Source of the DNA: Paenibacillus sp. RC67
Lineage (GTDB): Bacteria > Bacillota > Bacilli > Paenibacillales > NBRC-103111
Assembly (NCBI RefSeq): GCF_030020805.1
Contig: NZ_CP125098.1
Location: 5,913,501 to 5,977,500, forward strand
Direction: 5' to 3'
Length of the DNA stretch: 64,000 nt
This document shows positions 32,825 to 41,589 of the stretch, piece after piece; position 1 is the stretch's first letter, and every line of letters starts with the position of its first letter. The notes beneath the pieces are model-generated. The model was not told where the DNA came from. It saw only the letters and a program-made list of their open reading frames with translations, and made no database searches. Made by a program: the position numbers and the translations under genes.

Positions 32825-34432
32825 TCACTTTTTCATTTTGAATACAGAATTAAAGAAGCTGTAGAGCGCATCTCCGGCAATAAAGCCAGCTGCCAAGATA
32901 CTCATTGGCGTTTCCGCTTCTTTGCCTTTTGCTTTCAGGACGATAATGCGAATGGCAATACCTACAAGGACCGCCCAGCAAGCGTTCGGCGTAGCGATAA
33001 GAAGACCTGTAGCAAACAAAACCCCAATCTGCCGGGTAGGTCCGCCAAGCAATTGCACAATGGCTCCCGGAATCGCCCATATTAACAGCTGTTTGGCTAC
33101 CTCAGAGGAGGTACCCGCTTGAATCGTTGAAACGTATACTTTATCGATAGGCGGAACGAGATTTTGCGAGAAATAACTGTTATAGGTGACCAGCACGGTT
33201 AGCAAAGCGACTCCGAACGCAATCATTCCCGTAATATACTGCTGCTTTCTACCCTCCAGCTCGTACTCCCTATTTGCTCCATTGCCGCGGAGAATGTAGC
33301 CCGTTTTCAAGTCATATCCCATATCGGCAAAAGCCGGGCCTGTAGCGGCACTGAAGCCTGCGAGAAGGGCCAGAGCAATCGGAGGAAATCCGATCATCAT
33401 CCCGAACAAAAGCGTAATAAAAGCAACAGCGAAGGCCGGGAACCAACCGGAATGCATCGCGGCTATACCTACGATCAGCTCGTGGACAAAGGCGGCAAAG
33501 GCAGCGAATACGATAAACCCTATCAGCATGCCTAAGGACATCTCCGAGATGATTCCGCCAATTATAGCGATAAGCAACGCTATGACAAGATAGGCAACGA
33601 ACCCGATACTAAGCGCTTTTCTTGCTTCGGGAACCGATCTCGTTAGTTTGCTTTCGTCAATTTCATCTGCTGCGTGATTATTGTGCTTACCTTTAGAACT
33701 CTTGGAGGGATTTCTGAAAATAAGCATGCCTGCCTGAATCAAGGCAACAATGCCTGCCCCGATCATAACGCCATGAGCGATATATAGCTTGTTAACATCA
33801 ATATCAAACCAAGGGACGGAATATTGTCTGATCATCAACCCGATACCAAACATCGATAACGCCCAGATATTTCCTATAAAGGCTACTCCGAAGGCAGACA
33901 TGGAAATATTGAGATACGAACCGATAAGCCCTACGACGGCACCCACCCCGAGCAAACCTGCTCTCTTTCCTCCCGTATCTCCGGCTTTAATGGATTCAGC
34001 AGTCGCAACACCGGGAGCCCATGTACTGGAGGCTGGAAAAAGCTTGGAGTCAAACAGCTTGTACAGTATCGCTGCATCCACAAACATCGCAAGCGCCGCA
34101 CCGATCAGCATCGGAATGACCAAATTCGTAGCTCCCATCGCGAATGGAATCCCGATCGGTATGAGCAAGCTGTTAGCTGCTCCAAAGGTGGCAGAAGATA
34201 TAGACGTTTGCACTAAATTTTGCCGATGCACCGATTTATATTTTCTGAGCATTGCTACCGGTATTCTTGCAATAAGCATCGCAACAAGCGCGCCAATAAT
34301 GGACGTACTGGGCGTTACTCCGAGCGTTGTCACGATCTGCATACCGATGATGGCACCGAGCACAGCCGTTACAATGTTAAGAACAAGCGCAAACGGCTCA
34401 AATATACTCGGATGATTCTTTTCATTGTCCAT
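32825..34432 (-). CDS. OPT-family oligopeptide-type transporter
   Basis: 535 residues, about 14 predicted membrane helices. OPT hallmarks: IFEPFALVLNIVTAVLGAIIG, ASSTWAPGVATAESIKAGDTGGKRA, NLNISMSAFG-like segments and GPAFADMGYDLKTGYILRGNG. It likely imports oligopeptides or a peptide-like siderophore by proton symport. Start ATG 34432 has AAGGGGG 7 nt upstream; a TTG two codons earlier is too near. First gene of a five-gene minus-strand cluster with DUF917, DUF1177, AroM and M29 peptidase. Divergent from the KDPG aldolase gene. Confidence 0.88.
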   Translation of the reverse strand: MDNEKNHPSIFEPFALVLNIVTAVLGAIIGMQIVTTLGVTPSTSIIGALVAMLIARIPVAMLRKYKSVHRQNLVQTSISSATFGAANSLLIPIGIPFAMGATNLVIPMLIGAALAMFVDAAILYKLFDSKLFPASSTWAPGVATAESIKAGDTGGKRAGLLGVGAVVGLIGSYLNISMSAFGVAFIGNIWALSMFGIGLMIRQYSVPWFDIDVNKLYIAHGVMIGAGIVALIQAGMLIFRNPSKSSKGKHNNHAADEIDESKLTRSVPEARKALSIGFVAYLVIALLIAIIGGIISEMSLGMLIGFIVFAAFAAFVHELIVGIAAMHSGWFPAFAVAFITLLFGMMIGFPPIALALLAGFSAATGPAFADMGYDLKTGYILRGNGANREYELEGRKQQYITGMIAFGVALLTVLVTYNSYFSQNLVPPIDKVYVSTIQAGTSSEVAKQLLIWAIPGAIVQLLGGPTRQIGVLFATGLLIATPNACWAVLVGIAIRIIVLKAKGKEAETPMSILAAGFIAGDALYSFFNSVFKMKK

Positions 34433-34627
34433 AAACAATCCCCCTTGGGTTCATGCAGAGGGTTCTCTGCAGCCTTTTCACAATTTGGTCAGTCATTGTC
34501 TTTCATTTATCCATTATTCGCTTTTTCAAGTTTGAGCATTCATCTACTCTATCAAGCGTTTCAAGTTAACAATCAAGCCAAAGCATGGCATAATAGATTC
34601 ATATCTTATAGATGAGGTGGATGGGTT

Positions 34628-35269
34628 ATGGTAAGGGAAGAAGGCATACGCCTTATAGAAGAGACGAGGATCATTGCCATTGTCCGGGGTGTAGAGGAAC
34701 AGCATATTGCCGGTGTAGCACAAGCATTGCTCGACGGCGGTGTCAAAGTGATGGAAATCACTCTAAATACTCCCGGTGCTGAGAGCATGATTACCAAGCT
34801 TCAGCAGCAGTTCGGCGATCAGATGTACATAGGTGCAGGCACCGTGTTGGATGTGGAGGATGCGAAGAAAGCATGCCAGGCAGGCGCCTCCTATCTGGTT
34901 ACTCCTAACATGGATGAAGATGTAATCCGCTATTCCGTTGAGCAAGGTGCGCCCATTTTTCCAGGAGCAATGACGCCAACGGAAATTGTGAAGGCTTGGA
35001 AAGCCGGTGCGACTGCCGTCAAAATTTTCCCTGGCGCGAGCCTCGGAATCGGCTACTTGAAGGAGCTGCAAGGCCCTCTCAGTCATATCCCTATGGTAGC
35101 GGTCGGTGGAGTTACGGAAGACAATATAGCACAATTTTTGCAAATCGGCTGTTATGCTGTTGGGATTGGCGGCTCACTCGTTAATCTGAAGGAGATCGCT
35201 AACGGCAACTATGAATGGGTTCGGGATAAAGCATCGCGCCTCACAGCTAGCATCCGAAGCCAAGGTTAG
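34628..35269 (+). CDS. eda: Bifunctional KDPG/KHG aldolase
   Basis: 213 residues. Class I aldolase with Schiff-base lysine in TAVKIFPGASLG and the general acid/base Glu in MEITLNTPG, plus GAGTVLDVEDAKKA, APIFPGAMTPTEIV and MVAVGGVTEDNI (phosphate-binding). It splits 2-keto-3-deoxy-6-phosphogluconate into pyruvate and glyceraldehyde-3-phosphate. A GAGGTGG site is 7 nt before ATG. The promoter contains GCATGGCATAATAG about 40 nt upstream. A terminator ends it. No 6-phosphogluconate dehydratase is adjacent; uronate catabolism (KDG kinase) is a likely context, since GH28 and FAH genes are in the window. Confidence 0.93.
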   Translation: MVREEGIRLIEETRIIAIVRGVEEQHIAGVAQALLDGGVKVMEITLNTPGAESMITKLQQQFGDQMYIGAGTVLDVEDAKKACQAGASYLVTPNMDEDVIRYSVEQGAPIFPGAMTPTEIVKAWKAGATAVKIFPGASLGIGYLKELQGPLSHIPMVAVGGVTEDNIAQFLQIGCYAVGIGGSLVNLKEIANGNYEWVRDKASRLTASIRSQG

Positions 35270-35289
35270 AACCTTTGTTCAACAAAAGC

Positions 35290-35334
35290 AGAGCTTTTTC
35301 GTCCGATCGGTATCGGGTGGAAAAGCTTTTTTTT
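35290..35334 (+). terminator. Terminator of eda
   Basis: AGCTTTTtCgtCCGAT / ATCGGgtGgAAAAGCT with loop CGGT, then eight T's. Confidence 0.85.
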
Positions 35335-35438
35335 GCATAACGCCAGCCAATCCCTCTAAAAATAACAGTTGGGTCACCCCATCATTTACAACGTAACATT
35401 GTTATGCTAAACTAGATTTTGCAAGGAGGTGCTGCCAC

Positions 35439-36062
35439 ATGGAGCAAGATATCATATCCAAGAAAGATTTGCTGGAGCTGACCGGCCTGTCCTATGGCCA
35501 ATTATATCGATGGAAACGCAAAAATTTGATTCCTGAGGATTGGTTTATTCGAAAATCAACCTTTACCGGGCAGGAAACCTTTTTTCCGAAACATAAAATA
35601 CTAGCCCGAATTGATAAAATCAAACATATGAAGGACGATTTATCATTAGATGAGCTGGCGGACCTGCTATCTCCTCACCCTACTGAAATATCGCTGTGGA
35701 AGCAGGAAATTATCGATCGTAACATTGTTTCGAAGATGGCGCTCAATTTCTTTACCGAACGTCTCGGGGATACGGATATTTTTACCTTTGATCGTATTCT
35801 TTATTTATTTATTTTGGAGAAAATGCTCCAAACCGGTGAGATGAGTCTTGACGAAGGGGCCATTTTGCTGCAAGTACTAAACGAACATTATCCTAAGCTG
35901 CAGGGCAGTGGCGGTGAGATCATTTTCATACGCAAAATGGGCATTTCGACATTCCTACTAGTTTCCAACTCAGGAGAAGTATTTTTTGAATCCGGTGTCC
36001 GGGTCGTTACCAAATTGAACGTATCCGCATGTATTGAAGAACTTAAAATGAGAATAAATTGA
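35439..36062 (+). CDS. YhbD-like DUF4004 HTH protein
   Basis: 207 residues. An N-terminal MerR-like helix-turn-helix (ISKKDLLELTGLSYGQLYRW and RKNLIPEDWFIRKST), then a helical region with SLDELADLLS, ending in a small alpha/beta domain. It corresponds to YhbD of Bacillus, which lies before the bactofilin genes yhbE/yhbF. It starts 16 nt before the bactofilin here and has AAGGAGG upstream of its ATG. Probably regulates or assists bactofilin assembly; mechanism unknown. Confidence 0.82.
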   Translation: MEQDIISKKDLLELTGLSYGQLYRWKRKNLIPEDWFIRKSTFTGQETFFPKHKILARIDKIKHMKDDLSLDELADLLSPHPTEISLWKQEIIDRNIVSKMALNFFTERLGDTDIFTFDRILYLFILEKMLQTGEMSLDEGAILLQVLNEHYPKLQGSGGEIIFIRKMGISTFLLVSNSGEVFFESGVRVVTKLNVSACIEELKMRIN

Positions 36063-36078
36063 CGGAGGGTGATCCATT

Positions 36079-36813
36079 ATGGCTAATGTAATAAGACAAA
36101 AGCTGGTGCTTGCCGGTTCCGGCAGCGCGTCGGGAGGCGTTTACCAGGAGGTTAAAATTACAGGAGAAGGACAGGTTGTCGGCAACCTGGATTGTACGGA
36201 CTTCAAAGTATATGGAACAAGCCGCGTAGACGGCAATGTGAAATCCCAGTCTTTCAAAATTTTTGGTACTTCTGTCGTTGTAGGCAATGTAGACTCGGAT
36301 CAAGTCCGTATTTATGGCACCTCGGATATTGGAGGCGATCTGTCCGTTAAACGACTTAAACTGCATGGCAGCTCCCAAATTGGGGGCAGCTTGACCGGTG
36401 ATGACTTGCAGATCGGCGGAGAAATCACCATTCAACAAGATTGCGAAGCCGAATCGTTCTCTGCAAAAGGCGGGTTTACCGTCGGAGGTCTGTTGAACGC
36501 AGGTACAGTACAAATTCAGCTGTTCGGCCCCTGCTCGGCAAGAGAGATTGGGGGAGAGATAATAAAAGTAACCCGGTCCGGTCTTGCGTACCGTCTTCAC
36601 AAGCTGTTCCATGCTTTGGTTCCGGGTACGGAGAATATACTGAATGCGGATTCGATCGAAGGAGATTCGATCTATCTCGAACATACTAAGGCCAGAGTTG
36701 TCCGCGGCAGTTCCGTGCGTATCGGTCCGGGCTGCGAGATCGACTACGTAGAATATAAAGACCATTTTGAACAAGCCAAAGGGGCCATCGTTAACAGCAG
36801 CGTCCAACTATAA
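36079..36813 (+). CDS. Bactofilin-like polymer-forming cytoskeletal protein
   Basis: 244 residues in a repeated beta-helix: GEGQVVGNLDCTDFKVYGTS, RVDGNVKSQSFKIFGTS, VVGNVDSDQVRIYGTS and IGGDLSVKRLKLHGSS, giving regular G-N/D-V-x-S turns to residue about 150. The C-terminal half keeps the beta pattern (GCEIDYVEYKDHF). Relatives form nucleotide-free filaments at the membrane and shape cells or localise enzymes. GGAGGG site 8 nt before ATG. Follows YhbD as in B. subtilis, where YhbE/YhbF take part in motility. Only one bactofilin is present here. Confidence 0.85.
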   Translation: MANVIRQKLVLAGSGSASGGVYQEVKITGEGQVVGNLDCTDFKVYGTSRVDGNVKSQSFKIFGTSVVVGNVDSDQVRIYGTSDIGGDLSVKRLKLHGSSQIGGSLTGDDLQIGGEITIQQDCEAESFSAKGGFTVGGLLNAGTVQIQLFGPCSAREIGGEIIKVTRSGLAYRLHKLFHALVPGTENILNADSIEGDSIYLEHTKARVVRGSSVRIGPGCEIDYVEYKDHFEQAKGAIVNSSVQL

Positions 36814-36832
36814 CCTAGCTTCTGAATGACAG

Positions 36833-36852
36833 GTACTAGAAAAAGTTAGTAC
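36833..36852. promoter_or_regulatory. Short inverted repeat upstream of DUF2339 gene
   Basis: GTACTA-GAAAAAGT-TAGTAC lies about 75 nt before the DUF2339 start. It could be an operator half-site pair; no known regulator can be assigned. Confidence 0.3.
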
Positions 36853-36927
36853 TTATGGGAGCCAACCGTTCCGCTTACAATCATCTCATAGTCTTTCTGA
36901 AAAATGATGGAAGCGAGATGACAAGCG

Positions 36928-38532
36928 ATGAATGATCTGCTGCGAAAATCTTGGATTCACCTGTTAGGAGCGCTGTTTATTGTAAGCTCGTTTCTTTATT
37001 TGTTCAAGTATACATGGAGTCAAGGCTGGATTACGGACCCCGTCAAAATCGGACTTGGCCTTGCTATTGGCATCGGCTGCGTTCTAGCTGGTCTCAAGTC
37101 GGTGCAGAAATTCCCTGTTACCGGTGAAATTGTAGCTGGTATGGGCGCCGCCCTGTTATACACGACCTTCAGCTTTTCAGGCATTTACTTTGCCCTCTGG
37201 GATTCGATGACTGTCTTTATTTGCATGCTGACTTTAACGATTGGGCTCGGTGTGCTTGCCTATAAAGCTCAGCTTCGGCTTCTAATGAATGTTGGCTTGC
37301 TGGGAGCGTTGGCTTCCCCTATGATCTTAAGGCCGGAGACCGATCAAGTCTTTACGTTGTTCCTCTATTTGCTCGTACTTAATGGGGTTATCTTCGTCCT
37401 TAGCATTCGGCAAAGCTGGACTGAGCTTCGACTTGTATCCTTCATAGGAACCTGGGCCCTCTATGCGATCTACTATATTCAATTCGACCCTGACGTTTCC
37501 TCATTCTGGAGCTTACCTTTCCGTTATGCCCTAGCGGCTTATATTTTCTATGTGCTTGCCTTCCTGATCTCGTCCTGGAAAAACAATCTCCGATTCGACG
37601 GATTGAATCTGTATCTCGGCGTGCTGAACGCCATCCTATTCGGACTATGGTCCATGGTTATTTTGAACGGCATTGTCCCTTATGCGTATCCATTGCTTAT
37701 TATGGGGCTTGGTTATATAATTATGGCCTTCCTCGTATCCCGCTTGACCTCATCCTTTAATGTTGCTGTACTCACCAAATTGTTTGGTGGCGGGCTTCTT
37801 CTATTGATTGCTTCTACTCAGTTTGGGAAAGAGTTGACCGTGAAGCCGCTTATCAATGTCTATTTCTGGCTTATCATTGCCAGTCTGATCTACATCGCCG
37901 GAATCTGGAAAAAGCTCGATTGGCTCAAGGCTGCTTCGATAGGGGTTTGGTTTGTCATTGTCTTTTACTGGTTTGTCGTGACGTGGGATACTCCATGGGG
38001 TGAGTGGTTCGGAGTCTACATCCCTTTCTTCAACTGGGCTGCATTAGCATGGGAGCTCCTCGCGGCCATGGGCTTTTATTTCTCTGTACGCGGTTCATTC
38101 AGGGCAATGCGTCAAGAAGATAATCGTTTGCTGTCCGTCGTTTATTCTATCACTAGCCACCTTATCGTAGGCGGACTGCTGACGGTTCAGGTAGAGAACA
38201 TGGTGGCAGAATATAAGCTGGACCACATACTGGATCTGCAGCTCACGCTATCGATTTCATGGGGCATTTATGCTTTGCTGCTTTTTGTATGGGGAGCTTA
38301 CAGCAGGCAATCTGTTTTCCGCGTGTTTGGTTCTCTGGTCCTCTTATGCGTTGCTGCCAAAACTTTAGTGTTCGATCTGGCCGGAAGTGAAACCATCTAT
38401 AAGGTCATCGTGCTGTTTATCCTCGGCATCATTACATTCTGCATCGCTTATGTGAATGGCAAATGGCAAGGAGTTAGCCCCAAGCCATGGACCCCAGAGG
38501 CTGAACAGGAACAGCAAGAAACTCAACGATAA
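36928..38532 (+). CDS. DUF2339 multi-pass membrane protein
   Basis: 534 residues with roughly 14-16 hydrophobic helices, starting MNDLLRKSWIHLLGALFIVS. Features of the DUF2339 family are GIGCVLAGLKSVQKFPVTGE, MGAALLYTTFSFSGIYFAL and NVGLLGALASPMILRP. Function unknown; possibly membrane scaffolding or transport. A GATGGAAGCGAGATGACAAG region before the ATG has only a weak ribosome site. Shares the terminator with the convergent SufR-like gene. Confidence 0.8.
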   Translation: MNDLLRKSWIHLLGALFIVSSFLYLFKYTWSQGWITDPVKIGLGLAIGIGCVLAGLKSVQKFPVTGEIVAGMGAALLYTTFSFSGIYFALWDSMTVFICMLTLTIGLGVLAYKAQLRLLMNVGLLGALASPMILRPETDQVFTLFLYLLVLNGVIFVLSIRQSWTELRLVSFIGTWALYAIYYIQFDPDVSSFWSLPFRYALAAYIFYVLAFLISSWKNNLRFDGLNLYLGVLNAILFGLWSMVILNGIVPYAYPLLIMGLGYIIMAFLVSRLTSSFNVAVLTKLFGGGLLLLIASTQFGKELTVKPLINVYFWLIIASLIYIAGIWKKLDWLKAASIGVWFVIVFYWFVVTWDTPWGEWFGVYIPFFNWAALAWELLAAMGFYFSVRGSFRAMRQEDNRLLSVVYSITSHLIVGGLLTVQVENMVAEYKLDHILDLQLTLSISWGIYALLLFVWGAYSRQSVFRVFGSLVLLCVAAKTLVFDLAGSETIYKVIVLFILGIITFCIAYVNGKWQGVSPKPWTPEAEQEQQETQR

Positions 38533-38544
38533 CCTCGGATTAAA

Positions 38545-38598
38545 GAAAAAAACCATCTCTGCGCTTTAATCAGCGAAAAGATGGTTTAGTTTTTTTTC
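38545..38598. terminator. Bidirectional terminator
   Basis: AAACCATCT / AGATGGTTT stem with inner CTGCGC-type loop, followed by TAGTTTTTTTT on the plus strand and GGTTTTTTTCTTT on the minus strand. Serves DUF2339 and SufR-like genes. Confidence 0.85.
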
Positions 38599-39218
38599 TG
38601 TATAACATACGAGCACTTATTGCCGCCTTTGACCAGACATTCTACACGCTGGACATCCGCATCCAGCAGGGTTTCGAACATCTTCAATTCACATTGGCAA
38701 GCATGATTGTATTGGTTGGCTACTTGGGATATAGGGCAATTATGTTCGTTAATGACGAACTGACCATCCTCACTTTCGGACCAGTCTACCATGTACCCGT
38801 TAGAGTTTTGAATCTCGGCAAGTGTCTTGACGCGTTCCGGCAACGGCTTTCCATTGACCTGTCCTTCATAACGACTGATCAGACGATCCTTGCGCTTCTC
38901 GAACAGCAAGTCCACTTTGCCTTCTCCAGCTTCTTCCACCAGCTCGCTTAACAGATCAAGCGTTAAATGATGGTACTTCTTCGGAAAGAGATCATCGGCA
39001 TTCTCCGTCAAGGAGTACAGATTGGTTGGCCGGCCCATTGCCTGCCGAACCAGCTTAGCCTCGATCAGACCGTCCCGCTCCATCGTGTTCAAGTGTCTCC
39101 GCACTGCCATCTCCGTAATGCCGAGCTGTTTAGCCATTTCACTTACGGTTAAAGCTCCGCTCGTTTTAAGCATGGTAAGAATGACTTTGCGCGTCGATAC
39201 CTCATGTTCTTGGTTCAT
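38586..39218 (-). CDS. SufR-type Fe-S-sensing HTH regulator
   Basis: 210 residues. N-terminal winged HTH (KVILTMLKTSGALTVSEMAK and ITEMAVRRHLNTMERDG), a linker and a C-terminal cysteine array: C161-x12-C174-x-C176 plus C194 and C202, which fits the SufR/ DeoR-like regulators that bind a [4Fe-4S] or [2Fe-2S] cluster. Targets are usually suf or isc genes, none of which are close (HesB-like at 1 kb is 37 kb away). The start has CGGATG region upstream with GGCGGTGAGACC before ATG, only a moderate ribosome site. Confidence 0.85.
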   Translation of the reverse strand: MNQEHEVSTRKVILTMLKTSGALTVSEMAKQLGITEMAVRRHLNTMERDGLIEAKLVRQAMGRPTNLYSLTENADDLFPKKYHHLTLDLLSELVEEAGEGKVDLLFEKRKDRLISRYEGQVNGKPLPERVKTLAEIQNSNGYMVDWSESEDGQFVINEHNCPISQVANQYNHACQCELKMFETLLDADVQRVECLVKGGNKCSYVIQKKN

Positions 39219-39384
39219 CCGGTCTCACCGCCTTTCCTCGCAAGTATGGGCTTCTGGATCTGCTTCTTGATACCTATAAAAGCTGTTATTACCCTCAATT
39301 GTATACGAAATACGAGCATAAGTAAATTAGTATACTAAAATGTATCAAAAAGCCTAAAAATGGTGATTCAAGGGTATTCCCAGG

Positions 39385-39822
39385 TTAGACCATTTCCCGG
39401 CTAATAAAAGCAGGAACCGATTCGGCAAAGGCTGTCAGCACTGCAGGGAGCTCTCCAATAAGCGGATGCAGCGATTCTCTTGGATAAGTGGCGAAATCTT
39501 GGGCCAACGGTCTGCGCAGTTGAACCAAGCGCTTTAAAACGGAAGCCGTTTCATCATCAAAAACTCGCTCTCCCGCAAGTATCTCGACAATGTCCTCGTA
39601 GCTGCTTGCATCTCTCATCATAAAGGCATCGATCAGCAAGCTGCCTACGTCGGTCACGGTTTCTATAGCCAGATGAAGGATCCGCTCTTGAGCCAAATGA
39701 AGAAGCAGCTGTTCAGACGGTTGCGTTAGCGCCCATTGCTTGGTAAGCTCTGCGCACGCTTGTGTAATTGTCGGCAAAAATTGAAGACGGACGTTGATTT
39801 GATCATGATTTACGTAGTACAT
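39385..39822 (-). CDS. HepT/YutE-like (DUF86) HEPN protein with altered catalytic motif
   Basis: 145 residues, all helical. AQERILHLAIETVTDVGSLL and YEDIVEILAGERVFD are DUF86 hallmarks. The HEPN RNase motif R-x4-H-x-Y is here R103-x4-Q108-x-F110 (RRPLAQDF), so the catalytic His and Tyr are lost. No MntA nucleotidyltransferase antitoxin is adjacent, so a type VII toxin role is unlikely. It starts 6 nt after the stop of a 35-aa membrane peptide and both follow thiD on the same strand. Function unknown. Confidence 0.72.
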   Translation of the reverse strand: MYYVNHDQINVRLQFLPTITQACAELTKQWALTQPSEQLLLHLAQERILHLAIETVTDVGSLLIDAFMMRDASSYEDIVEILAGERVFDDETASVLKRLVQLRRPLAQDFATYPRESLHPLIGELPAVLTAFAESVPAFISREMV

Positions 39823-39828
39823 AGCTGT

Positions 39829-39936
39829 TTATCTCCGTTTCTTATTTCTCCATTTGGACCACAGCATGATCGCCGGAAAGGAGAGGATTAGTAATACAAT
39901 AAGCAGAACTGCCTGCATCAAATATTCATAACTCAT
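39829..39936 (-). CDS. Small membrane protein, 35 aa
   Basis: Starts at ATG (complement of 39934-39936) with AAGGAGC 11-12 nt upstream, within the end of thiD. The protein is MSYEYLMQAVLLIVLLILSF followed by PAIMLWSKWRNKKRR: one membrane helix and a basic tail facing the cytoplasm. It fits exactly between thiD (ends 39943) and the HepT-like gene (starts 39822), so it is probably translated by coupling. No known homologue is recalled. Too short for standard gene calling. Confidence 0.6.
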   Translation of the reverse strand: MSYEYLMQAVLLIVLLILSFPAIMLWSKWRNKKRR

Positions 39937-39942
39937 CTTATA

Positions 39943-40776
39943 TTATTGCTCCTTCTTCTGCTTGTCCGCATCGGTTTGCCTATTTCTGCTGTAAGCCCAG
40001 TGATTCGTTGGTCCGTGACCAGCTCCAATGCCCAGCTCATCGCGAATAGCCAGCGTTATAAACTGTTTAGCCGTCTGCACCGCTTCCAATAGGGTGTTGC
40101 CCTTGGCCAGCTCTGCGGTAATGACAGCGGAAAACGTACAGCCTGTACCATGCGTATGCCGCGTCTCATACCGTTCAGCCGTAAACAGATGGAACCGCTC
40201 TCCATCATAAAGCACATCGATAGGCTCGCCAGTACTATGACCGCCTTTTACTACCGCTGCTCCGGCTCCGAATTGCTGTACCAGACGCACCGCTGCTTCT
40301 TTCATCCCATCTAATGTCGTAATCTGAAGCCCTGTAATAACCTCGGCTTCAGGAATGTTCGGCGTTACGATCGCCGCTACAGGAAGCAGCAGAGTTCGCA
40401 GCGCATGCTGAGCGCTTTGGGCCAGCAGACTTGCTCCTCCCTTGGCAATCATAACGGGATCCACAACCAATTGGCTTATTCCGTGTTTCTTTATTTGAGC
40501 CGCTACCAGCTCGATCACTTCAGGCTGCGACAGCATGCCTGTCTTTGCCGCATCGACGCCGATATCCCCGATTACAGCTTCCAGTTGCTTCTCAATTCCC
40601 TCAAGTGGAATATCATAAATGCCATGCACACCTAACGTATTTTGCGCTGTTACTGCGGTAATGGCGGACATCCCGTACACATCCAGCATCTGGAACGTTT
40701 TTAAGTCTGCCTGAATCCCTGCACCCCCGCCGCTATCCGAGCCTGCAATTGTTAGCGCCTTGTAGACTTTCTCCAT
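39943..40776 (-). CDS. thiD: Hydroxymethylpyrimidine/phosphomethylpyrimidine kinase
   Basis: 277 residues, ribokinase fold. ALTIAGSDSGGGAGIQADLK binds HMP, with DPVMIAKGGASLL, TPNIPEAEVITG, and the anion hole/catalytic Asp-like loop HTHGTGCTFSAVITAELAKG. It makes HMP-PP for thiamine synthesis. A GGAGGAGCC site precedes ATG. Next in its transcript are the 35-aa peptide and HepT-like gene. Divergent from tenI/thiO, other thiamine genes; thiS, thiG, thiF, thiE and thiC are not seen. Confidence 0.93.
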   Translation of the reverse strand: MEKVYKALTIAGSDSGGGAGIQADLKTFQMLDVYGMSAITAVTAQNTLGVHGIYDIPLEGIEKQLEAVIGDIGVDAAKTGMLSQPEVIELVAAQIKKHGISQLVVDPVMIAKGGASLLAQSAQHALRTLLLPVAAIVTPNIPEAEVITGLQITTLDGMKEAAVRLVQQFGAGAAVVKGGHSTGEPIDVLYDGERFHLFTAERYETRHTHGTGCTFSAVITAELAKGNTLLEAVQTAKQFITLAIRDELGIGAGHGPTNHWAYSRNRQTDADKQKKEQ

Positions 40777-40950
40777 TATGGCTCCTCCTCATCCGCTTTC
40801 CAGCCTTTATTTCTTCAATAAGTGTATCTATCCGCTTTCCCAGCGTCAAGTTTCTAGTTATTGATATTTTTATGACAACTGGCGCAAACGCTTTGACGGT
40901 ATAGAAGGGCTGCGTTATGATGAAAAGAAGAAAATTTGAGGAGCTTTACA

Positions 40951-41589
40951 ATGAGAAAGCATGCACTGCATGTCATGACAACAGGCAAGCAGCCATTAAG
41001 CGAAGTCGCCAACATACTGCGGCATTGCCCGACACAAGCCATCGATGTGCTGCACATTCGGGAAAAAGCGCTTGGAGCCAAGGAAATAACGGAATGGTTC
41101 GCCTCTCTCCAACCCTTGTTTAGAGAAAGCGCCGTGTACATAAACGACCGCCTTGATGCAGCTCTGGCGGTACAGGCTCCTGGTGTTCAGCTTGCTTATA
41201 ACAGCTTAAGCGTCAGCGATAGCCGTCGTATTCTGCCTGCCGCTGCGCGCATCGGCTGTTCCGTGCATTCAGTAAAAGAAGCACTGACAGCCGCCAGGGA
41301 AGGTGCCGATTATGTTCTATTCGGACATATTTTTGAATCGAATTCGAAGCCCGGCCTCCCTCCACGCGGCGTGAAGGCATTAACAGAGGTTGTAAACGCA
41401 TGTAACCTCCCTGTCATTGCCATTGGGGGTATCGAGCCAGACAACGTCGAAGAAGTGCTATCTACAGGGTGCGCCGGCATTGCAGTGCTGTCATCGGTTC
41501 TGCTTCATACGGAGCCGGCATCGCAAATCCGTCGCTTTCGAGAAGCGATCGATCGTACCCATCATATACCTAGGAGTGGATTTCATTGA
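40951..41589 (+). CDS. tenI: Thiazole tautomerase TenI-like protein
   Basis: 212 residues, TIM barrel of the thiamine phosphate synthase/TenI family: AIDVLHIREKALGAKEI, VYINDRLDAALAVQAPGVQL, IGCSVHSVKEALTAAREGAD, YVLFGHIFESNSKPGLPPRG and VIAIGGIEPDNV. The family's tautomerase (His in CSVHS) is present, and the Lys/Asp triad for phosphate synthase is partly missing, which favours TenI over ThiE. GAGGAGC before ATG. TTG of thiO overlaps the stop. It is divergent from thiD with 174 nt between, where no TPP riboswitch was recognised. Confidence 0.88.
   Translation: MRKHALHVMTTGKQPLSEVANILRHCPTQAIDVLHIREKALGAKEITEWFASLQPLFRESAVYINDRLDAALAVQAPGVQLAYNSLSVSDSRRILPAAARIGCSVHSVKEALTAAREGADYVLFGHIFESNSKPGLPPRGVKALTEVVNACNLPVIAIGGIEPDNVEEVLSTGCAGIAVLSSVLLHTEPASQIRRFREAIDRTHHIPRSGFH

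Noticed and set aside
36043..36807. 254-codon minus-strand frame over the bactofilin gene
   Set aside because: Antisense frame of the repeated beta-helix gene; no ribosome site or family features.
39385..39822. Type VII toxin-antitoxin (HepT/MntA)
   Set aside because: The HEPN catalytic motif is altered and no MntA nucleotidyltransferase gene is adjacent.
40777..40950. TPP riboswitch between thiD and tenI
   Set aside because: I saw no CUGAGA or downstream thi-box pairing in this 174-nt gap on either strand.
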